From contig NZ_JAAARM010000010.1 in NCBI RefSeq assembly GCF_009908285.1, positions 62,001 through 126,000 on the forward strand: a stretch of DNA of 64,000 nt, given 5' to 3'. A program made the position numbers and the translations under genes. Each line of letters begins with the position of its first letter. Position 1 is the stretch's first letter. This document shows positions 54,642 to 63,536 of the stretch, one piece after another. The DNA comes from Pseudomonas sp. Fl4BN1. GTDB lineage: Bacteria > Pseudomonadota > Gammaproteobacteria > Pseudomonadales > Pseudomonadaceae. The notes beneath the pieces are model-generated. The model saw nothing but the letters and a program-made list of their open reading frames with translations. It was not told the origin of the DNA and made no database searches.

Positions 54642-55700
54642 TTACTGAGCGCGGGCGATCAGCGTTTCCGGGGGTTGGCATTCCTCGGCGATCAAGCGCT
54701 CGAGGATGCGCCGTGATTGCACGCCGCCGGCGTCGATATTGAGCTTGAGCAGGTTGCGCTGGGGGTGGCGCAGCAGGTTCTGCTGCTGGCGTTCGAGCAT
54801 CTCCAGGTCTTCGCTGAAGATCTTGCCCTGGCCTTCGCGAATGCTCGCGGTGAGGGCTGCATCCTGCGGATTGAAGTGGCGTGCCATGCCCCAGAAGTAC
54901 CAGATCGAGGTGTCGCTCTCGGGGGTGATGAAGTCGACCACGATGCTCGAGGCCTTGACCTCAGGCGCCGCGTCGTAGCCGCCTTGGCCTGCATGGGCCA
55001 CGCCGACTTCGATCATTACATGGCTGGGCGGGCTGAAGCGGCAGATCTGCCAGCGGTCCACCGGCACATCGTCGGCCAGGTGGTTGCCGCGCAGTGCCAG
55101 GCGCCAGAACGGCGGCGGCATGACGTTGTGCATGTGCCGGGCGGTGATCACCTGGTCGCCTTCGACGGTGGTGACTGGCGGTGCTTCGTCGATTTCCTTC
55201 TGGCCGATGCTGGACGCGTGGACGTAAGTCTCGTGAGTCAGGTCCATCAGGTTGTCGATCATCAGGCGGTAGTCGCACTGGATATGGAACAGCCCGCCGC
55301 CGTAGGCCCATTGCGGGTTGTCCGCCCATTCCAGGTGATGGATCAGTGCCGGGTCGGCCAGGGCCTGCTCGCCGGGCCAGACCCAGACGAAGCCATAGCG
55401 CTCGACCACGGCGAAGGTCTTGTTGCAGGGGAAACCGCGGACCCGTTGCCCGGGCATCTCCACGGTCTTGCCGTCGCTGCCCATCACCAGGCCGTGATAG
55501 CCGCATACCAGGTGGCCGTTCTCGAGGTAACCCAGGGACAGCGGGGCGCCACGGTGAGGACAGAAGTCCTCGACGGCGACTACCCGATCCTCGGGGCCGC
55601 GATAGAACACCATCGGTTCGCCACAGATCTGGCGACCAAGGGGCTTGCCCTGCAACTCATCGGGGGTGCAGGCAACGTACCAGGCATTCTTGGGGTACAT
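54642..55700 (-). CDS. vanA: Vanillate O-demethylase oxygenase subunit
   Basis: A 352-residue Rieske oxygenase that demethylates vanillate to protocatechuate and formaldehyde. The Rieske ligands are Cys47 and His49 (CPHRG) and Cys66 and His69 (CGYHG). The mononuclear iron site is in DNLMDLTHETYVH (149-161; His156, His161). The short upstream region carries two TGGATCCA palindromes, one of them a perfect 20-bp palindrome ending 28 bp before the ATG. TGGAGAG is the ribosome binding site, with A-rich AAATAAAAACAAAAT before it. Confidence 0.96.
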   Translation of the reverse strand: MYPKNAWYVACTPDELQGKPLGRQICGEPMVFYRGPEDRVVAVEDFCPHRGAPLSLGYLENGHLVCGYHGLVMGSDGKTVEMPGQRVRGFPCNKTFAVVERYGFVWVWPGEQALADPALIHHLEWADNPQWAYGGGLFHIQCDYRLMIDNLMDLTHETYVHASSIGQKEIDEAPPVTTVEGDQVITARHMHNVMPPPFWRLALRGNHLADDVPVDRWQICRFSPPSHVMIEVGVAHAGQGGYDAAPEVKASSIVVDFITPESDTSIWYFWGMARHFNPQDAALTASIREGQGKIFSEDLEMLERQQQNLLRHPQRNLLKLNIDAGGVQSRRILERLIAEECQPPETLIARAQ

Positions 55701-55728
55701 GGACTCTCTCCAGGCAGATTTTGTTTTT

Positions 55729-55748
55729 ATTTAATGGATCCATTAAAT
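55729..55748. promoter_or_regulatory. Candidate VanR operator: perfect 20-bp palindrome
   Basis: ATTTAATGGATCCATTAAAT reads identically on both strands and contains the TGGATCCA core. It ends 28 bp upstream of the vanA start, where binding would block transcription or its early phase. Confidence 0.75.
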
Positions 55749-55825
55749 GATCTGCGTGATAGGGAGGTCAACAAATTCGCCAATAAATTGTGCGATTATC
55801 GGATTGTTCGTGTGTTGGCTTTGAC

Positions 55826-55837
55826 AATGGATCCATT
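55826..55837. promoter_or_regulatory. Second candidate VanR operator at vanA
   Basis: AATGGATCCATT, a 12-bp palindrome with the same core, 93 bp further upstream (centre to centre), preceded by TTGAC. Confidence 0.65.
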
Positions 55838-56113
55838 TGTCGATTGGAAAAGCGTATCCCGTGCGGCCTGGGGGAAGGACGATGCGCGGTTCTCGGAGGA
55901 AGGGCAGGTGGCGCGGGCAGGCGAATTGCCGTTGCCGTGGTAGCTCCGGCAGGTTGATGGCGTTGGCCTGGTTCGAAAGGTCTTGCTGAAGGCGCTAGTG
56001 GGCGTTCGGCTGGCCTGGCAGGGACTGGTCGCTCTCCTCCTCGGAACAGCGATCAGCAAGGCGTGCTGCCTGGCCGTAACCGGTCAGGCAGCCAGCGGTG
56101 TCAGGTGAACGCT

Positions 56114-57262
56114 TCAGCGTTGCTGCAGGCTGTTCTCGAGGCGCTGGATACCTTCCTCCAGCAAGGCCCGTGGGCAGCCGAAGTTCAGCCGCACGAACTG
56201 CTTGCAGTCATCGCCGAACTCCAGCCCGGGGCTGAGGCCGACCTTGGCCTGCTCAAGGAAGAACCCATAGGGGTCTTCCAGGCCCAGGCCGCTGCAGTCG
56301 AGCCAGGCCAGGCAGGTGGCTTGTGGCAGATGCATGCGCACGCCCGGCAGGCGGGTCTGCACGGCATGCAGCAGGTAGTCGCGGTTGTCCTGCAGATAGA
56401 CCAGCAGGGCCTGCAGCCAGGGGCCGCCCAGGGCCAGGGCGGCCTGGGTCGCCTCCAGGCCCAGCGGGCTGACGCTGTCCACCATGCCGGCGCGGGCATT
56501 GTTGAAGGCCTGGCGTGTGGCCGGGTCCTGGATGATTGCAAAACAGGTTTTCATCCCGGCGATGTTGTAGGCCTTGCTGGCCGACATCAGGGTAATGGTG
56601 CGCCGGGCAATCTCCGGGCTCAGGGATGCGGTGGGAATGTGCCGACGCCCGTCGAAACACAGTTCGGCATGGATTTCGTCGGAGATGATCAGTGCACCCT
56701 GGTCCAGGCAGGCAGTGGCCAGCGCCAGCAGTTCTTCCTGGGGGAAGACCTTGCCCAGCGGGTTGTGCGGGTTGCTCAGGAGCATGGCGCCGGCGCCTTG
56801 CAGGGCCTGGCGCAGAGTGTCCATGGGGGTGACGTAGGTGCCCTGGTCGGTGAGCTGGAACGGCACTTCGACCTTGCGCAGCTGCCAGTTGTCCGCGGCC
56901 ATGCGCAGCGGGCGGTAGTTGGGGGTTTGCACCACCACCGATTGCTGCGGCTGGACGAAGGCGTGCAGGGCCATGTTGAAGCCGGGCTCGACGCCGGGGA
57001 GGAAGATCAACTCATCGGGCTGCACACGCCAGGCGTACTTGTGCCAGAGGTCGGCGACCACCGCGTCGCGCAGTTCATCCCGGGCCACGCTGTAGCCCAG
57101 CAACGGGTGCTCCAGGCGTTGTTGCAAGGCCTGGATAATCTCTGGCGCGACGGCGAAGTCCATGTCTGCCACCCACATCGGCAGGACATCTTCGGGGTAA
57201 CGGCTCCACTTGGTGCTGCCGGTGCCATGACGCGGGTGCAGGGTGTCGAAATCGAAGCTCAT
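56114..57262 (-). CDS. patB: PatB/MalY-type PLP-dependent C-S lyase (cystathionine beta-lyase-like)
   Basis: A 382-residue fold-type I PLP enzyme. Lys230 in SASKAYNIAGMK binds PLP, Asp195 (SDEIHAELCF) contacts the pyridine nitrogen, and MWVADMDFAVAP near residue 29 is the family start. It would cleave cystathionine or other cysteine conjugates. It stands alone on the minus strand between van and a binding-protein gene, with no clear operon partner. ATG at 57262 with GAGAC(C) upstream. Confidence 0.87.
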   Translation of the reverse strand: MSFDFDTLHPRHGTGSTKWSRYPEDVLPMWVADMDFAVAPEIIQALQQRLEHPLLGYSVARDELRDAVVADLWHKYAWRVQPDELIFLPGVEPGFNMALHAFVQPQQSVVVQTPNYRPLRMAADNWQLRKVEVPFQLTDQGTYVTPMDTLRQALQGAGAMLLSNPHNPLGKVFPQEELLALATACLDQGALIISDEIHAELCFDGRRHIPTASLSPEIARRTITLMSASKAYNIAGMKTCFAIIQDPATRQAFNNARAGMVDSVSPLGLEATQAALALGGPWLQALLVYLQDNRDYLLHAVQTRLPGVRMHLPQATCLAWLDCSGLGLEDPYGFFLEQAKVGLSPGLEFGDDCKQFVRLNFGCPRALLEEGIQRLENSLQQR

Positions 57263-57667
57263 GAGTGGGTCTCGTCGAGTCGCATGGGAAAGGTTGCGCT
57301 GATTCTAGCGCTCCCTGGCGGAGGTGGTTAACGTCTTCATCCGGGTTTCGCGCGACACGACCTGGGAGGTAGAGGTTTCCAGCAATATGCTGCTCTCGGC
57401 GTTCCTGGGCCTGGGGATGATCTCGGGGTGTGTGGTCTTTTCGGCCTGAAGCACTCGCAACAGGGCCAGCCTGCTCATCGAGCAGGGATGAGCGTTTCCC
57501 GCAAAGCAGCTTTTCCCTTGCCTGTGCTTCACAAAAACCTCGTTTCGCAATGCCCCGGGTTATGGAAACAATGACCCCCTGCATACGCCTGCTCGACTGC
57601 CCCGAGCGCTCCAGCGATGCACTGCCGATCGATTTGTTCTTCCTACAAAAACAACAGGGAGCAAGCG
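57263..57667. other. Gene-poor stretch upstream of patB
   Basis: About 400 bp with only short overlapping frames and no recognisable domain. AAAAACAA at 57647-57654 followed by CAGGGAG looks like a translated gene start. Confidence 0.5.
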
Positions 57668-57805
57668 ATGAACCGCCATTCGAGCATGACCTCGCCCGGT
57701 AACGCCGGACAGGTTGCCAACACACCCAACGAACGGGGCCACAGAGCCCGCAACGATGACGATCCGACTACGCGGCCTGTGCTGCGCAAGTCCGCACATC
57801 GCTGA
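57668..57805 (+). CDS. Possible 45-residue small protein upstream of a binding-protein gene
   Basis: ATG at 57668 lies 6 nt after CAGGGAG, with an AAAAACAA motif just before. The frame encodes a hydrophilic peptide (starts MNRHSSMTSPGNAGQVANTP, rich in Arg, Asp and Asn) without a known domain or signal sequence. It ends 107 bp before the binding-protein gene. Support is only the initiation signals, so it is uncertain. Confidence 0.3.
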   Translation: MNRHSSMTSPGNAGQVANTPNERGHRARNDDDPTTRPVLRKSAHR

Positions 57806-57912
57806 CCAAGACTCGTAGCGCCTGGTGCTGTACCGCCCGTGGATACGGTCGCTTCCAGGCTCTTGCTGTGCCGGTTCGTGCGGGCGAGCCGACTTTCTTG
57901 AGGATGGGTTTC

Positions 57913-58953
57913 ATGTCCAACACCTTGCGTTGCGGCGTTGCGTTGTCGTGGGTTCTGTTGTGCGCCGGGGCTTCGGCCCAGCCGCAGAATCTCACTGTCA
58001 TTTCTTTTGGCGGAGCCACTAAGCAGGCTCAGGAAAAGGCCTACTTCCAACCGTTCAACCAGAGCGGGGCGGCCCGGGTGGTGGCCGGTGAATACAATGG
58101 CGAGCTGTCGAAGATCAAGGCCATGGTCGATGTCGGCAAGACCAGCTGGGACGTGGTCGAAGTGGAGAGCCCGGAGCTGTTGCGGGGCTGCGACGAGGGC
58201 CTGTTCGAACCCCTGGACCTGGCCCGTTTCGGTGATCCCGCGCAGTACGTGCCGGGCACCCTGAGCGAATGCGGCGTGGCCACGTATGTCTGGTCCATGG
58301 TCATGGCCTTTGCCCCGCAGAAACTGGCCAAGGCCCCGGAGTCATGGGCCGACTTCTGGAACCTCAAGGACTTCCCGGGCAAGCGCGGCTTGCGCAAGAG
58401 TGCCAAGTACACCCTGGAAATCGCCCTGTTGGCGGACGGTGTGCCGGCGGCGCAGTTGTATCAGGTGCTCAACACCCCGGAAGGCGTGACCCGGGCGTTT
58501 GCCAAGCTCGATCAGATCAAGCCCTACATCCAGTGGTGGGAGGCCGGTGCCCAGCCGCCGCAGTGGCTGGTAGCCGGGGATGTGGTGATGAGCGCAGCCT
58601 ATAACGGGCGCATTGCCATGGCGCAGAAGGAGGGGATGCAACTGAGTATTCTCTGGCCCCAGAGTCTTTACGATCCGGAGTACTGGGCGGTGGTCAAGGG
58701 CTCGCCGAACAAGGCTTTGGCCGAGGACTTCATCCTGTTCGCCAGCCAGCCTCAGGCGCAGAAGGTGTTCTCGGAAAATATTCCCTACGGCCCGGTGCAT
58801 CGTCAGGCACTGGGGCTGTTACCTGCGGCGGTGCAGCAGCAGTTGCCCACCTTCGACGCCAACCTGAAGGGCGCCCGGGCTGTGGACGCCGCGTTCTGGG
58901 TCGACCATGGCGAGGAACTGGAGCAGCGCTTCAACGCGTGGGCGGCGCGCTGA
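57913..58953 (+). CDS. Periplasmic extracellular solute-binding protein (PotD/PotF-like), paralogue 1
   Basis: A 346-residue binding protein. Signal peptide about 1-23 (VALSWVLLCAGASA). The mature start LTVISFGGATKQAQ, the block WDVVEVESPELLRGC and WNLKDFPGKRGLRK are typical of COG0687 polyamine-like binding proteins. It is closely related to the gene at 61510. No permease or ATPase gene is adjacent. The ATG at 57913 was chosen because GAGG at 57899-57902 is then well spaced; the ATG at 57904 is too close. The ligand is unknown. Confidence 0.85.
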   Translation: MSNTLRCGVALSWVLLCAGASAQPQNLTVISFGGATKQAQEKAYFQPFNQSGAARVVAGEYNGELSKIKAMVDVGKTSWDVVEVESPELLRGCDEGLFEPLDLARFGDPAQYVPGTLSECGVATYVWSMVMAFAPQKLAKAPESWADFWNLKDFPGKRGLRKSAKYTLEIALLADGVPAAQLYQVLNTPEGVTRAFAKLDQIKPYIQWWEAGAQPPQWLVAGDVVMSAAYNGRIAMAQKEGMQLSILWPQSLYDPEYWAVVKGSPNKALAEDFILFASQPQAQKVFSENIPYGPVHRQALGLLPAAVQQQLPTFDANLKGARAVDAAFWVDHGEELEQRFNAWAAR

Positions 58954-58988
58954 CCATGGCCGGGGTTGCCGGCACGGGCTGAGCGTTC

Positions 58989-59016
58989 GGCAACCGGGCC
59001 CTCGGGCCCTGTTGCC
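58989..59016. terminator. Strong hairpin between convergent genes
   Basis: GGCAAC-C-GGGCC-4 nt-GGCCC-T-GTTGCC, an 11-bp stem with one mismatch and a CTCG loop, between the binding-protein gene and the convergent hydroxy-acid dehydrogenase. No T-run. Confidence 0.6.
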
Positions 59017-59031
59017 CGTCCTGGTGGGCAG

Positions 59032-60186
59032 TCAGGGCAGTGGATAGCTGCCGGGAACCAGGAGTCGCTGGTCGATCTGGCTAACGTCGGTATGGCCACA
59101 CAAGGCCAGGGTCAGGTCCATCTCCTTGGCAATGATCTGCAAGGCCTGGCGAACCCCCGCTTCACCCAGGGCGCCGAGTCCATACAGGTGTGCGCGTCCG
59201 ATCATCGCGCCCTGGGCTCCCAGGGCCAGGGACTTGATGACGTCCTGGCCGCTGCGGATGCCGCTGTCGAGCCAGACTTCGATTTTGCCACCGACGGCAT
59301 CGACGATCGCCGGCAGCATGCTGATGCTCGATGGCGCACCGTCGAGTTGGCGTCCGCCATGGTTACTGACAATCAGCGCGTCAGCGCCACTTTCCAGCGC
59401 CAGGCGGGCATCCTCGACATCCAGAATGCCCTTGAGGATCAACGTGCCGCCCCAGCGTTGCTTGATCCACTGGATGTCGTCCCAGCTCAGGCAAGGGTCG
59501 AACTGCTCATAGGTCCACTCAGCCAGTTGGCGCAGGTCGTGCACTCCTTTGACGTGGCCCATGATGTTGCCGAAATGGTGGCGTCGGGTGCCGAGCATGC
59601 CGCTGATCCAGCGCGGCTTGCTCAGCAGGTTCAGCAGGTTGGCCGGGGTCAGTCGCGGCGGTGTACTGAGGCCGTTCTTCAAGTCCTTGTGGCGTTGCCC
59701 GCTCAGTTGCAGGTCGAGGGTCAGCACCAGGGCGTCACAGCCTGCGGCCTTGGCCCGGTCGATCAGGCGGCCGACAAAATCCCGATCACGCATGACATAG
59801 AGCTGGAACCAGAAGGGTGCGCCAGTGGCTTGGGCAACATCCTCCAAGGAGCAGATGCTCACGGTGGACAAGGTATAGCGGATACCTGCCGCCGCCGCGG
59901 CACGGGCCGCGAGGATCTCGCCATCGGCGTGGACCATGCCCGCCAGGCCCGTGGGAGCGATGGCCAGGGGCATTGCCATGTCGATGCCCAGGCGGCGGAC
60001 CTGCAACGAGCGGTTGTCGATGTTGCGGGCGACCCGCTGGCGCAGCTTGATCCGGGCGAAATCGGCCTGGTTGTCGTGGTAGGTGCTTTCGCTCCAGGAG
60101 CCGCCGTCGACATAGTCGTAGAACATTCGCGGTACTCGGCGTCGAGCCAGTTGGCGCAGATCTTCGATACAGGTGATGACGGGCAT
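59032..60186 (-). CDS. FMN-dependent alpha-hydroxy-acid dehydrogenase (LldD/MdlB family)
   Basis: A 384-residue TIM-barrel flavoenzyme that oxidises an L-2-hydroxy acid to a 2-keto acid. His276 and Arg279 in SNHGGRQLDG are the catalytic base and substrate-carboxylate ligand, Lys252 is near the flavin, and APTGLAGM and FWFQLYV are conserved. L-lactate is the usual substrate; mandelate dehydrogenase MdlB belongs to the same family and would feed benzoylformate to MdlC, but the distance of 12 kb makes this only a possibility. The ATG at 60186 has AGGAGCGG upstream; in-frame codons to 60258 are unlikely. Confidence 0.87.
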   Translation of the reverse strand: MPVITCIEDLRQLARRRVPRMFYDYVDGGSWSESTYHDNQADFARIKLRQRVARNIDNRSLQVRRLGIDMAMPLAIAPTGLAGMVHADGEILAARAAAAAGIRYTLSTVSICSLEDVAQATGAPFWFQLYVMRDRDFVGRLIDRAKAAGCDALVLTLDLQLSGQRHKDLKNGLSTPPRLTPANLLNLLSKPRWISGMLGTRRHHFGNIMGHVKGVHDLRQLAEWTYEQFDPCLSWDDIQWIKQRWGGTLILKGILDVEDARLALESGADALIVSNHGGRQLDGAPSSISMLPAIVDAVGGKIEVWLDSGIRSGQDVIKSLALGAQGAMIGRAHLYGLGALGEAGVRQALQIIAKEMDLTLALCGHTDVSQIDQRLLVPGSYPLP

Positions 60187-60260
60187 GGGCCGCTCCTGAT
60201 TGATGGACTGCAGCAGATTAATCCTCAGGCAGCACCGCGTTGCGGAAAACAATTCCACGG

Positions 60261-60283
60261 GCGTGAGCGTTTTTTTCTCACGC
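60261..60283. promoter_or_regulatory. Hairpin with poly-T loop upstream of the dehydrogenase gene
   Basis: GCGTGAG-9 nt-CTCACGC, with CGTTTTTTT as the loop, lies between the LysR stop and the dehydrogenase start. Both genes are on the minus strand, so it may terminate the LysR transcript or control the dehydrogenase. Confidence 0.4.
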
Positions 60284-60340
60284 GCAGCGCTGCTGGCGAT
60301 AAGCCTGCCTACCGAGGGCGGCTAGCACGGGCAGGTGCTG

Positions 60341-61252
60341 TCAGGGCAAGGTGTGGGCATTGCCTTGAAGCACCGCGTCGCGACAGACCTGGTGCAGCCA
60401 GCGGGCCAGTTCCAGGGCGGCGGCTGAGGGGCTGGGCATATGCAGGGTGTAGTGAAAGGAGGGCATGCTGCGTACCTCACCCAGGGCCAGCAGTTGTCCG
60501 TGCGCCAGCCAGTTCCTGGCCAGGGAGGGCCTTGCGAGTATTACGCCCTGAGCGCTGGCGGCGGCCTCGAGCAGCATGCCCAGATCGAGCAGCGCCGGTC
60601 CCTGGTCGGGTTCCGGCATGGCCAGCCCGGCCGCTTGCAACCACGGCTGCCAGGGTTCCAGGGGCGAACGCAGCAAGGGCAGGCGGGCAAAATCCCGGGG
60701 CAACTGCAGTGGGGCGAAGCGGGCCAGCAAGGCGGGCGCGGCCATGGGCACCAGGCGTTCATCCAGCAGGCGTTGGGCGGGAGGGGCATCGGGGCTGTCG
60801 CCGCAGATCTCGAGGTCCCACTGGCCACTGCCGGTGCGGGCCATGGGCGCTGACAGTTGAATCTGCAAGTCGATTTCCGGGTGCGCCTGGCTGTGTTCGC
60901 ACAGGCGCGGTATCAACACCTGCCGGGCAAAGGTCGGCGGGCTGCAAAGGGTCAGGCGTTGCTGGCGCTGGACGGTGCGGCGGTGCTGGGGGATCGCCAC
61001 CAGTTGTTGCAGCAGCGGTGTCACTTGTTCCAGATAGGCCGCGCCATGGGCGGTGAGGAGCAGGCTGCCGCCCTGGCGCTCGAACAGGCTCAGCCCGAGC
61101 AACTGCTCCAGTCCGGTGATCCGTTTGCGCAGGGCGCTGCAGGTCAGTGACAGGGCTTGCGCCGCCTGCTCGAAACTCTTCAGGCGTGCCGCAGTGTCGA
61201 ATGCCAGCAACGCATCCAGGGACGGCAGACGGTAGTCGTTGAAACCCTTCAT
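60341..61252 (-). CDS. LysR-family regulator (GcvA-like subgroup)
   Basis: A 303-residue LysR regulator with an N-terminal LPSLDALLAFDTAARLKSFE and helix-turn-helix (AAQALSLTCSALRKRITGLE), the GcvA-like arrangement, followed by an effector domain. The ATG at 61252 has AGGAGCGCCCC before it, almost the same leader as the downstream dehydrogenase gene. It lies between that gene (same strand) and a divergent binding-protein gene and probably controls one or both. Confidence 0.87.
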   Translation of the reverse strand: MKGFNDYRLPSLDALLAFDTAARLKSFEQAAQALSLTCSALRKRITGLEQLLGLSLFERQGGSLLLTAHGAAYLEQVTPLLQQLVAIPQHRRTVQRQQRLTLCSPPTFARQVLIPRLCEHSQAHPEIDLQIQLSAPMARTGSGQWDLEICGDSPDAPPAQRLLDERLVPMAAPALLARFAPLQLPRDFARLPLLRSPLEPWQPWLQAAGLAMPEPDQGPALLDLGMLLEAAASAQGVILARPSLARNWLAHGQLLALGEVRSMPSFHYTLHMPSPSAAALELARWLHQVCRDAVLQGNAHTLP

Positions 61253-61509
61253 GGGGCGCTCCTGTGCAGCGAACCCGGCCGCAACGGCGGCCAATGGCGG
61301 AATCTTACGGGCTGCTGCGGCTGTGGGCGAGCACCAGAGCCGTGGGAAAAAACTTCCCTCGGGGTACGCACTTTATTCCACTTCACCGCGCGTTCGGTTG
61401 GTTAGCATCGTTGTGCTGTTCAACGCTGATGAGCGCGGAGCAGCGATTGTCAGTCAAGCCTCTTCAGCCGGCCACCTGCCGCTGAACACAATAAAAAGGA
61501 AAACAGGCC
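61253..61509. promoter_or_regulatory. Divergent region between LysR and binding-protein paralogue 2
   Basis: Contains the inverted repeat GGGAA-5 nt-TTCCC (61344-61358), a possible LysR site, and AATAAAAA (61490-61497) directly before the AAGGAAAACAGG ribosome binding site of the next gene. No other gene seen. Confidence 0.4.
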
Positions 61510-62538
61510 ATGTTCAAGTCCCTGGTTGGCACGCTGTTGCTGACAATGCTCTGCACTCAAGTCCGGGCCGAGGCGCTGACGGTGATCTCGGTTGGCGGCC
61601 TGAACAAACAGGCTCAGCAGCAAGCTTTCTACGACCCTTTTACCCAGCAGTACGGCGGCACCCTGCGAGCCGGTGAATACAACGGTGAAATGGGCAAGGT
61701 CAAGGCCATGGTCGACACCGGGAGTGTGACCTGGGACGTGGTTGAAGTGGATCATGCGGAGCTGCAGCGCGGTTGCGAGGGCGGACTCTTCGAGCGCTTG
61801 CCACGGATACCGGGCATTGAGCCGGAGGATTTCGTCGAAGACGCGGTAAGCCCTTGTGGTGTGGGTATCTTCATCTGGTCGACCGCCCTGGTCTACGATC
61901 CCAAGCGCTTGTCCCGGGCACCTGAGCAGTGGGCCGACCTGTGGAACCTGAAGGACTTTCCCGGCAAGCGCGCCTTGCGCAAGGGCGCCAAGCTGACCCT
62001 GGAGATTGCCTTGATGGCCGATGGCGTGCCTGCCGATCAGGTGTATGCGCAGCTGCGCGACCCTGCCGGGGTGGACCGGGCGTTTGCCAAGCTGGACCAG
62101 ATCAAGGCGCAGATCCAGTGGTGGGAGGCCGGTGCTCAACCGTTGCAATGGCTGGCCTCCGGCGACGTCAGCATGACCTCGGTGTATACCGCCCGGGCAA
62201 TCAGCGCGCACCTGGAGGGCTACGACTTTCCCCTGGTGTGGAAGGGCAGTCTCTACGACATGGACAGCTGGGCCATCGTCAAGGGCAGTCGCCAGCAAGC
62301 ACGTGCCTTGCAGTTCATTGCCTTTGCCAGTCAGGCACAGCAGCAGAAGGATTTTGCCGAGATCATGCACAACGGCCCGACTCGCCTGCAAACCCTGGCC
62401 CTGATCTCGCCAGAGGTGCAGGGCAACTTTCCCACGGCGCCGGCCAACCTGGCCCAGGCATTGAAGGTGGACAGCGATTTCTGGCTCGATCACGGCGATG
62501 AATTGGAGGAGCGTTTCAACGCCTGGTCTGCACGCTGA
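61510..62538 (+). CDS. Periplasmic extracellular solute-binding protein (PotD/PotF-like), paralogue 2
   Basis: A 342-residue binding protein with signal peptide about 1-20 (SLVGTLLLTMLCTQVRA). It is a clear paralogue of the protein at 57913: both have LTVIS-GG, AGEYNGE, WDVVEV, WNLKDFPGKR-LRK, FAKLDQIK and end with EERFNAW-AR or EQRFNAWAAR. The ligand-pocket region differs (QPLQWLASGDVSMTS against QPPQWLVAGDVVMSA), so the ligands may differ. No transporter membrane gene is adjacent. Confidence 0.87.
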   Translation: MFKSLVGTLLLTMLCTQVRAEALTVISVGGLNKQAQQQAFYDPFTQQYGGTLRAGEYNGEMGKVKAMVDTGSVTWDVVEVDHAELQRGCEGGLFERLPRIPGIEPEDFVEDAVSPCGVGIFIWSTALVYDPKRLSRAPEQWADLWNLKDFPGKRALRKGAKLTLEIALMADGVPADQVYAQLRDPAGVDRAFAKLDQIKAQIQWWEAGAQPLQWLASGDVSMTSVYTARAISAHLEGYDFPLVWKGSLYDMDSWAIVKGSRQQARALQFIAFASQAQQQKDFAEIMHNGPTRLQTLALISPEVQGNFPTAPANLAQALKVDSDFWLDHGDELEERFNAWSAR

Positions 62539-62556
62539 CGGCTCGGGTGAGCGCGG

Positions 62557-62583
62557 CCTGGCGAGCGCCGGGCTGTCGCCAGG
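62557..62583. terminator. Hairpin between convergent binding-protein and LuxR genes
   Basis: CCTGGCGA-11 nt-TCGCCAGG, a perfect 8-bp stem in a 46-bp convergent gap. Confidence 0.55.
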
Positions 62584-62584
62584 A

Positions 62585-63463
62585 TCAGTCGTCCGCTGGT
62601 GAGCGACTGTGGGTCAACCAGTCGATGAACAGCGCAAACAGCTCGGCCTGGGAGCTGATCTCCAGCTTGGTATAAAGGTTCTTGCGGTGCATGCGCACGG
62701 TTTCCGGAGAGATTTCCAGCACCTTGGCGGTGGACTTGACCGAGTGGCCACGCAGGATCAAGTGGGCGATTTCGCGCTCGCGGGCCGTCAGCAGCGGGGT
62801 GCCGAAGCTCATGAAGGCGGCTTCGATCTGCTGATTGAGGTTGGCTGGCGCCAGGACCAGCGGCGTGCCCTGGGTGGCTTGCCGGAACAACTGCTGCAAA
62901 CCGTCGGCGGTGCCGAAGCGGCGGATCAGCTCGCGCACCAGTGGCTCCACGGCGCGCAGCAGTGCCAGCGGGTCGCAGGCGAAGCATTCGCCGCTCAGGC
63001 CCTGGAACATGCACAGGGAAATCTTGCTCTGCGGGTCGAGGTCGACAATGTAGTAACAGTCCTCGGCGCCACCGGTCTTGAGGTAGTAGGTCTTGTAGTA
63101 CTCACTGCTGAAAAAGTCGTCGGGAGCGATTTCCGAGAGGTGATAGAAACCTTCGGCCAAACCGTTTTCCACTGCCAGGCAGAACGGATCGAGGAGGTAG
63201 CCGCGGGAGAAGTAGCGGTTGATGATCTCGTCGCGGTACTCGCCGACTATGCCTTGCTCAAACAGCAACTGCGGCGGCAAGCCTTTGCGTTCCAGGCTGA
63301 TCATCATCGACTCGATGGGCGTCAGGGCTGTCAGCGCTGTCGCCAGGTGACGCAGGAAAATGCCGTCGTCCACGGTATTGAATGCCTTGGACAGACCGGT
63401 ATGCCACGCCTGCAGGCTCTGGAGGGTGAGGGGGGCGACCAGGGGATTCGACGGTGGGTTCAT
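62585..63463 (-). CDS. LuxR-family transcriptional regulator
   Basis: A 292-residue regulator with a C-terminal LuxR-type helix-turn-helix (LTAREREIAHLILRGHSVKS, then VLEISPETVRMHRKNLYTKL) in the last 75 residues. The N-terminal 200 residues have no receiver or acyl-homoserine-lactone domain that I recognise. Solo LuxR proteins of this layout often control a neighbouring amine or amino-acid gene. It is upstream of an aminotransferase gene on the same strand (73-bp gap). ATG at 63463 with GGTGGGTT just upstream. Confidence 0.82.
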   Translation of the reverse strand: MNPPSNPLVAPLTLQSLQAWHTGLSKAFNTVDDGIFLRHLATALTALTPIESMMISLERKGLPPQLLFEQGIVGEYRDEIINRYFSRGYLLDPFCLAVENGLAEGFYHLSEIAPDDFFSSEYYKTYYLKTGGAEDCYYIVDLDPQSKISLCMFQGLSGECFACDPLALLRAVEPLVRELIRRFGTADGLQQLFRQATQGTPLVLAPANLNQQIEAAFMSFGTPLLTAREREIAHLILRGHSVKSTAKVLEISPETVRMHRKNLYTKLEISSQAELFALFIDWLTHSRSPADD

Positions 63464-63536
63464 GCCCGGCAGTTTAACTGCCGGGCGCAGGCCGGGTAAG
63501 ACCCCGAAGCGATGTTTCCTGTGCCCCGGCCCAGGC

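Larger units (their letters stand above)
55701..56113. other. vanA upstream control region
   Basis: No gene is supported here. It holds two candidate VanR operators about 93 bp apart and A/T-rich stretches near vanA. The part from 55850 to 56113 toward the C-S lyase gene shows nothing clear apart from GGTAACCGG-type short repeats. Confidence 0.6.

Noticed and set aside
58966..61056. 696-codon plus-strand frame across the dehydrogenase and LysR genes
   Set aside because: It spans two well-supported minus-strand genes and has no recognisable domain.
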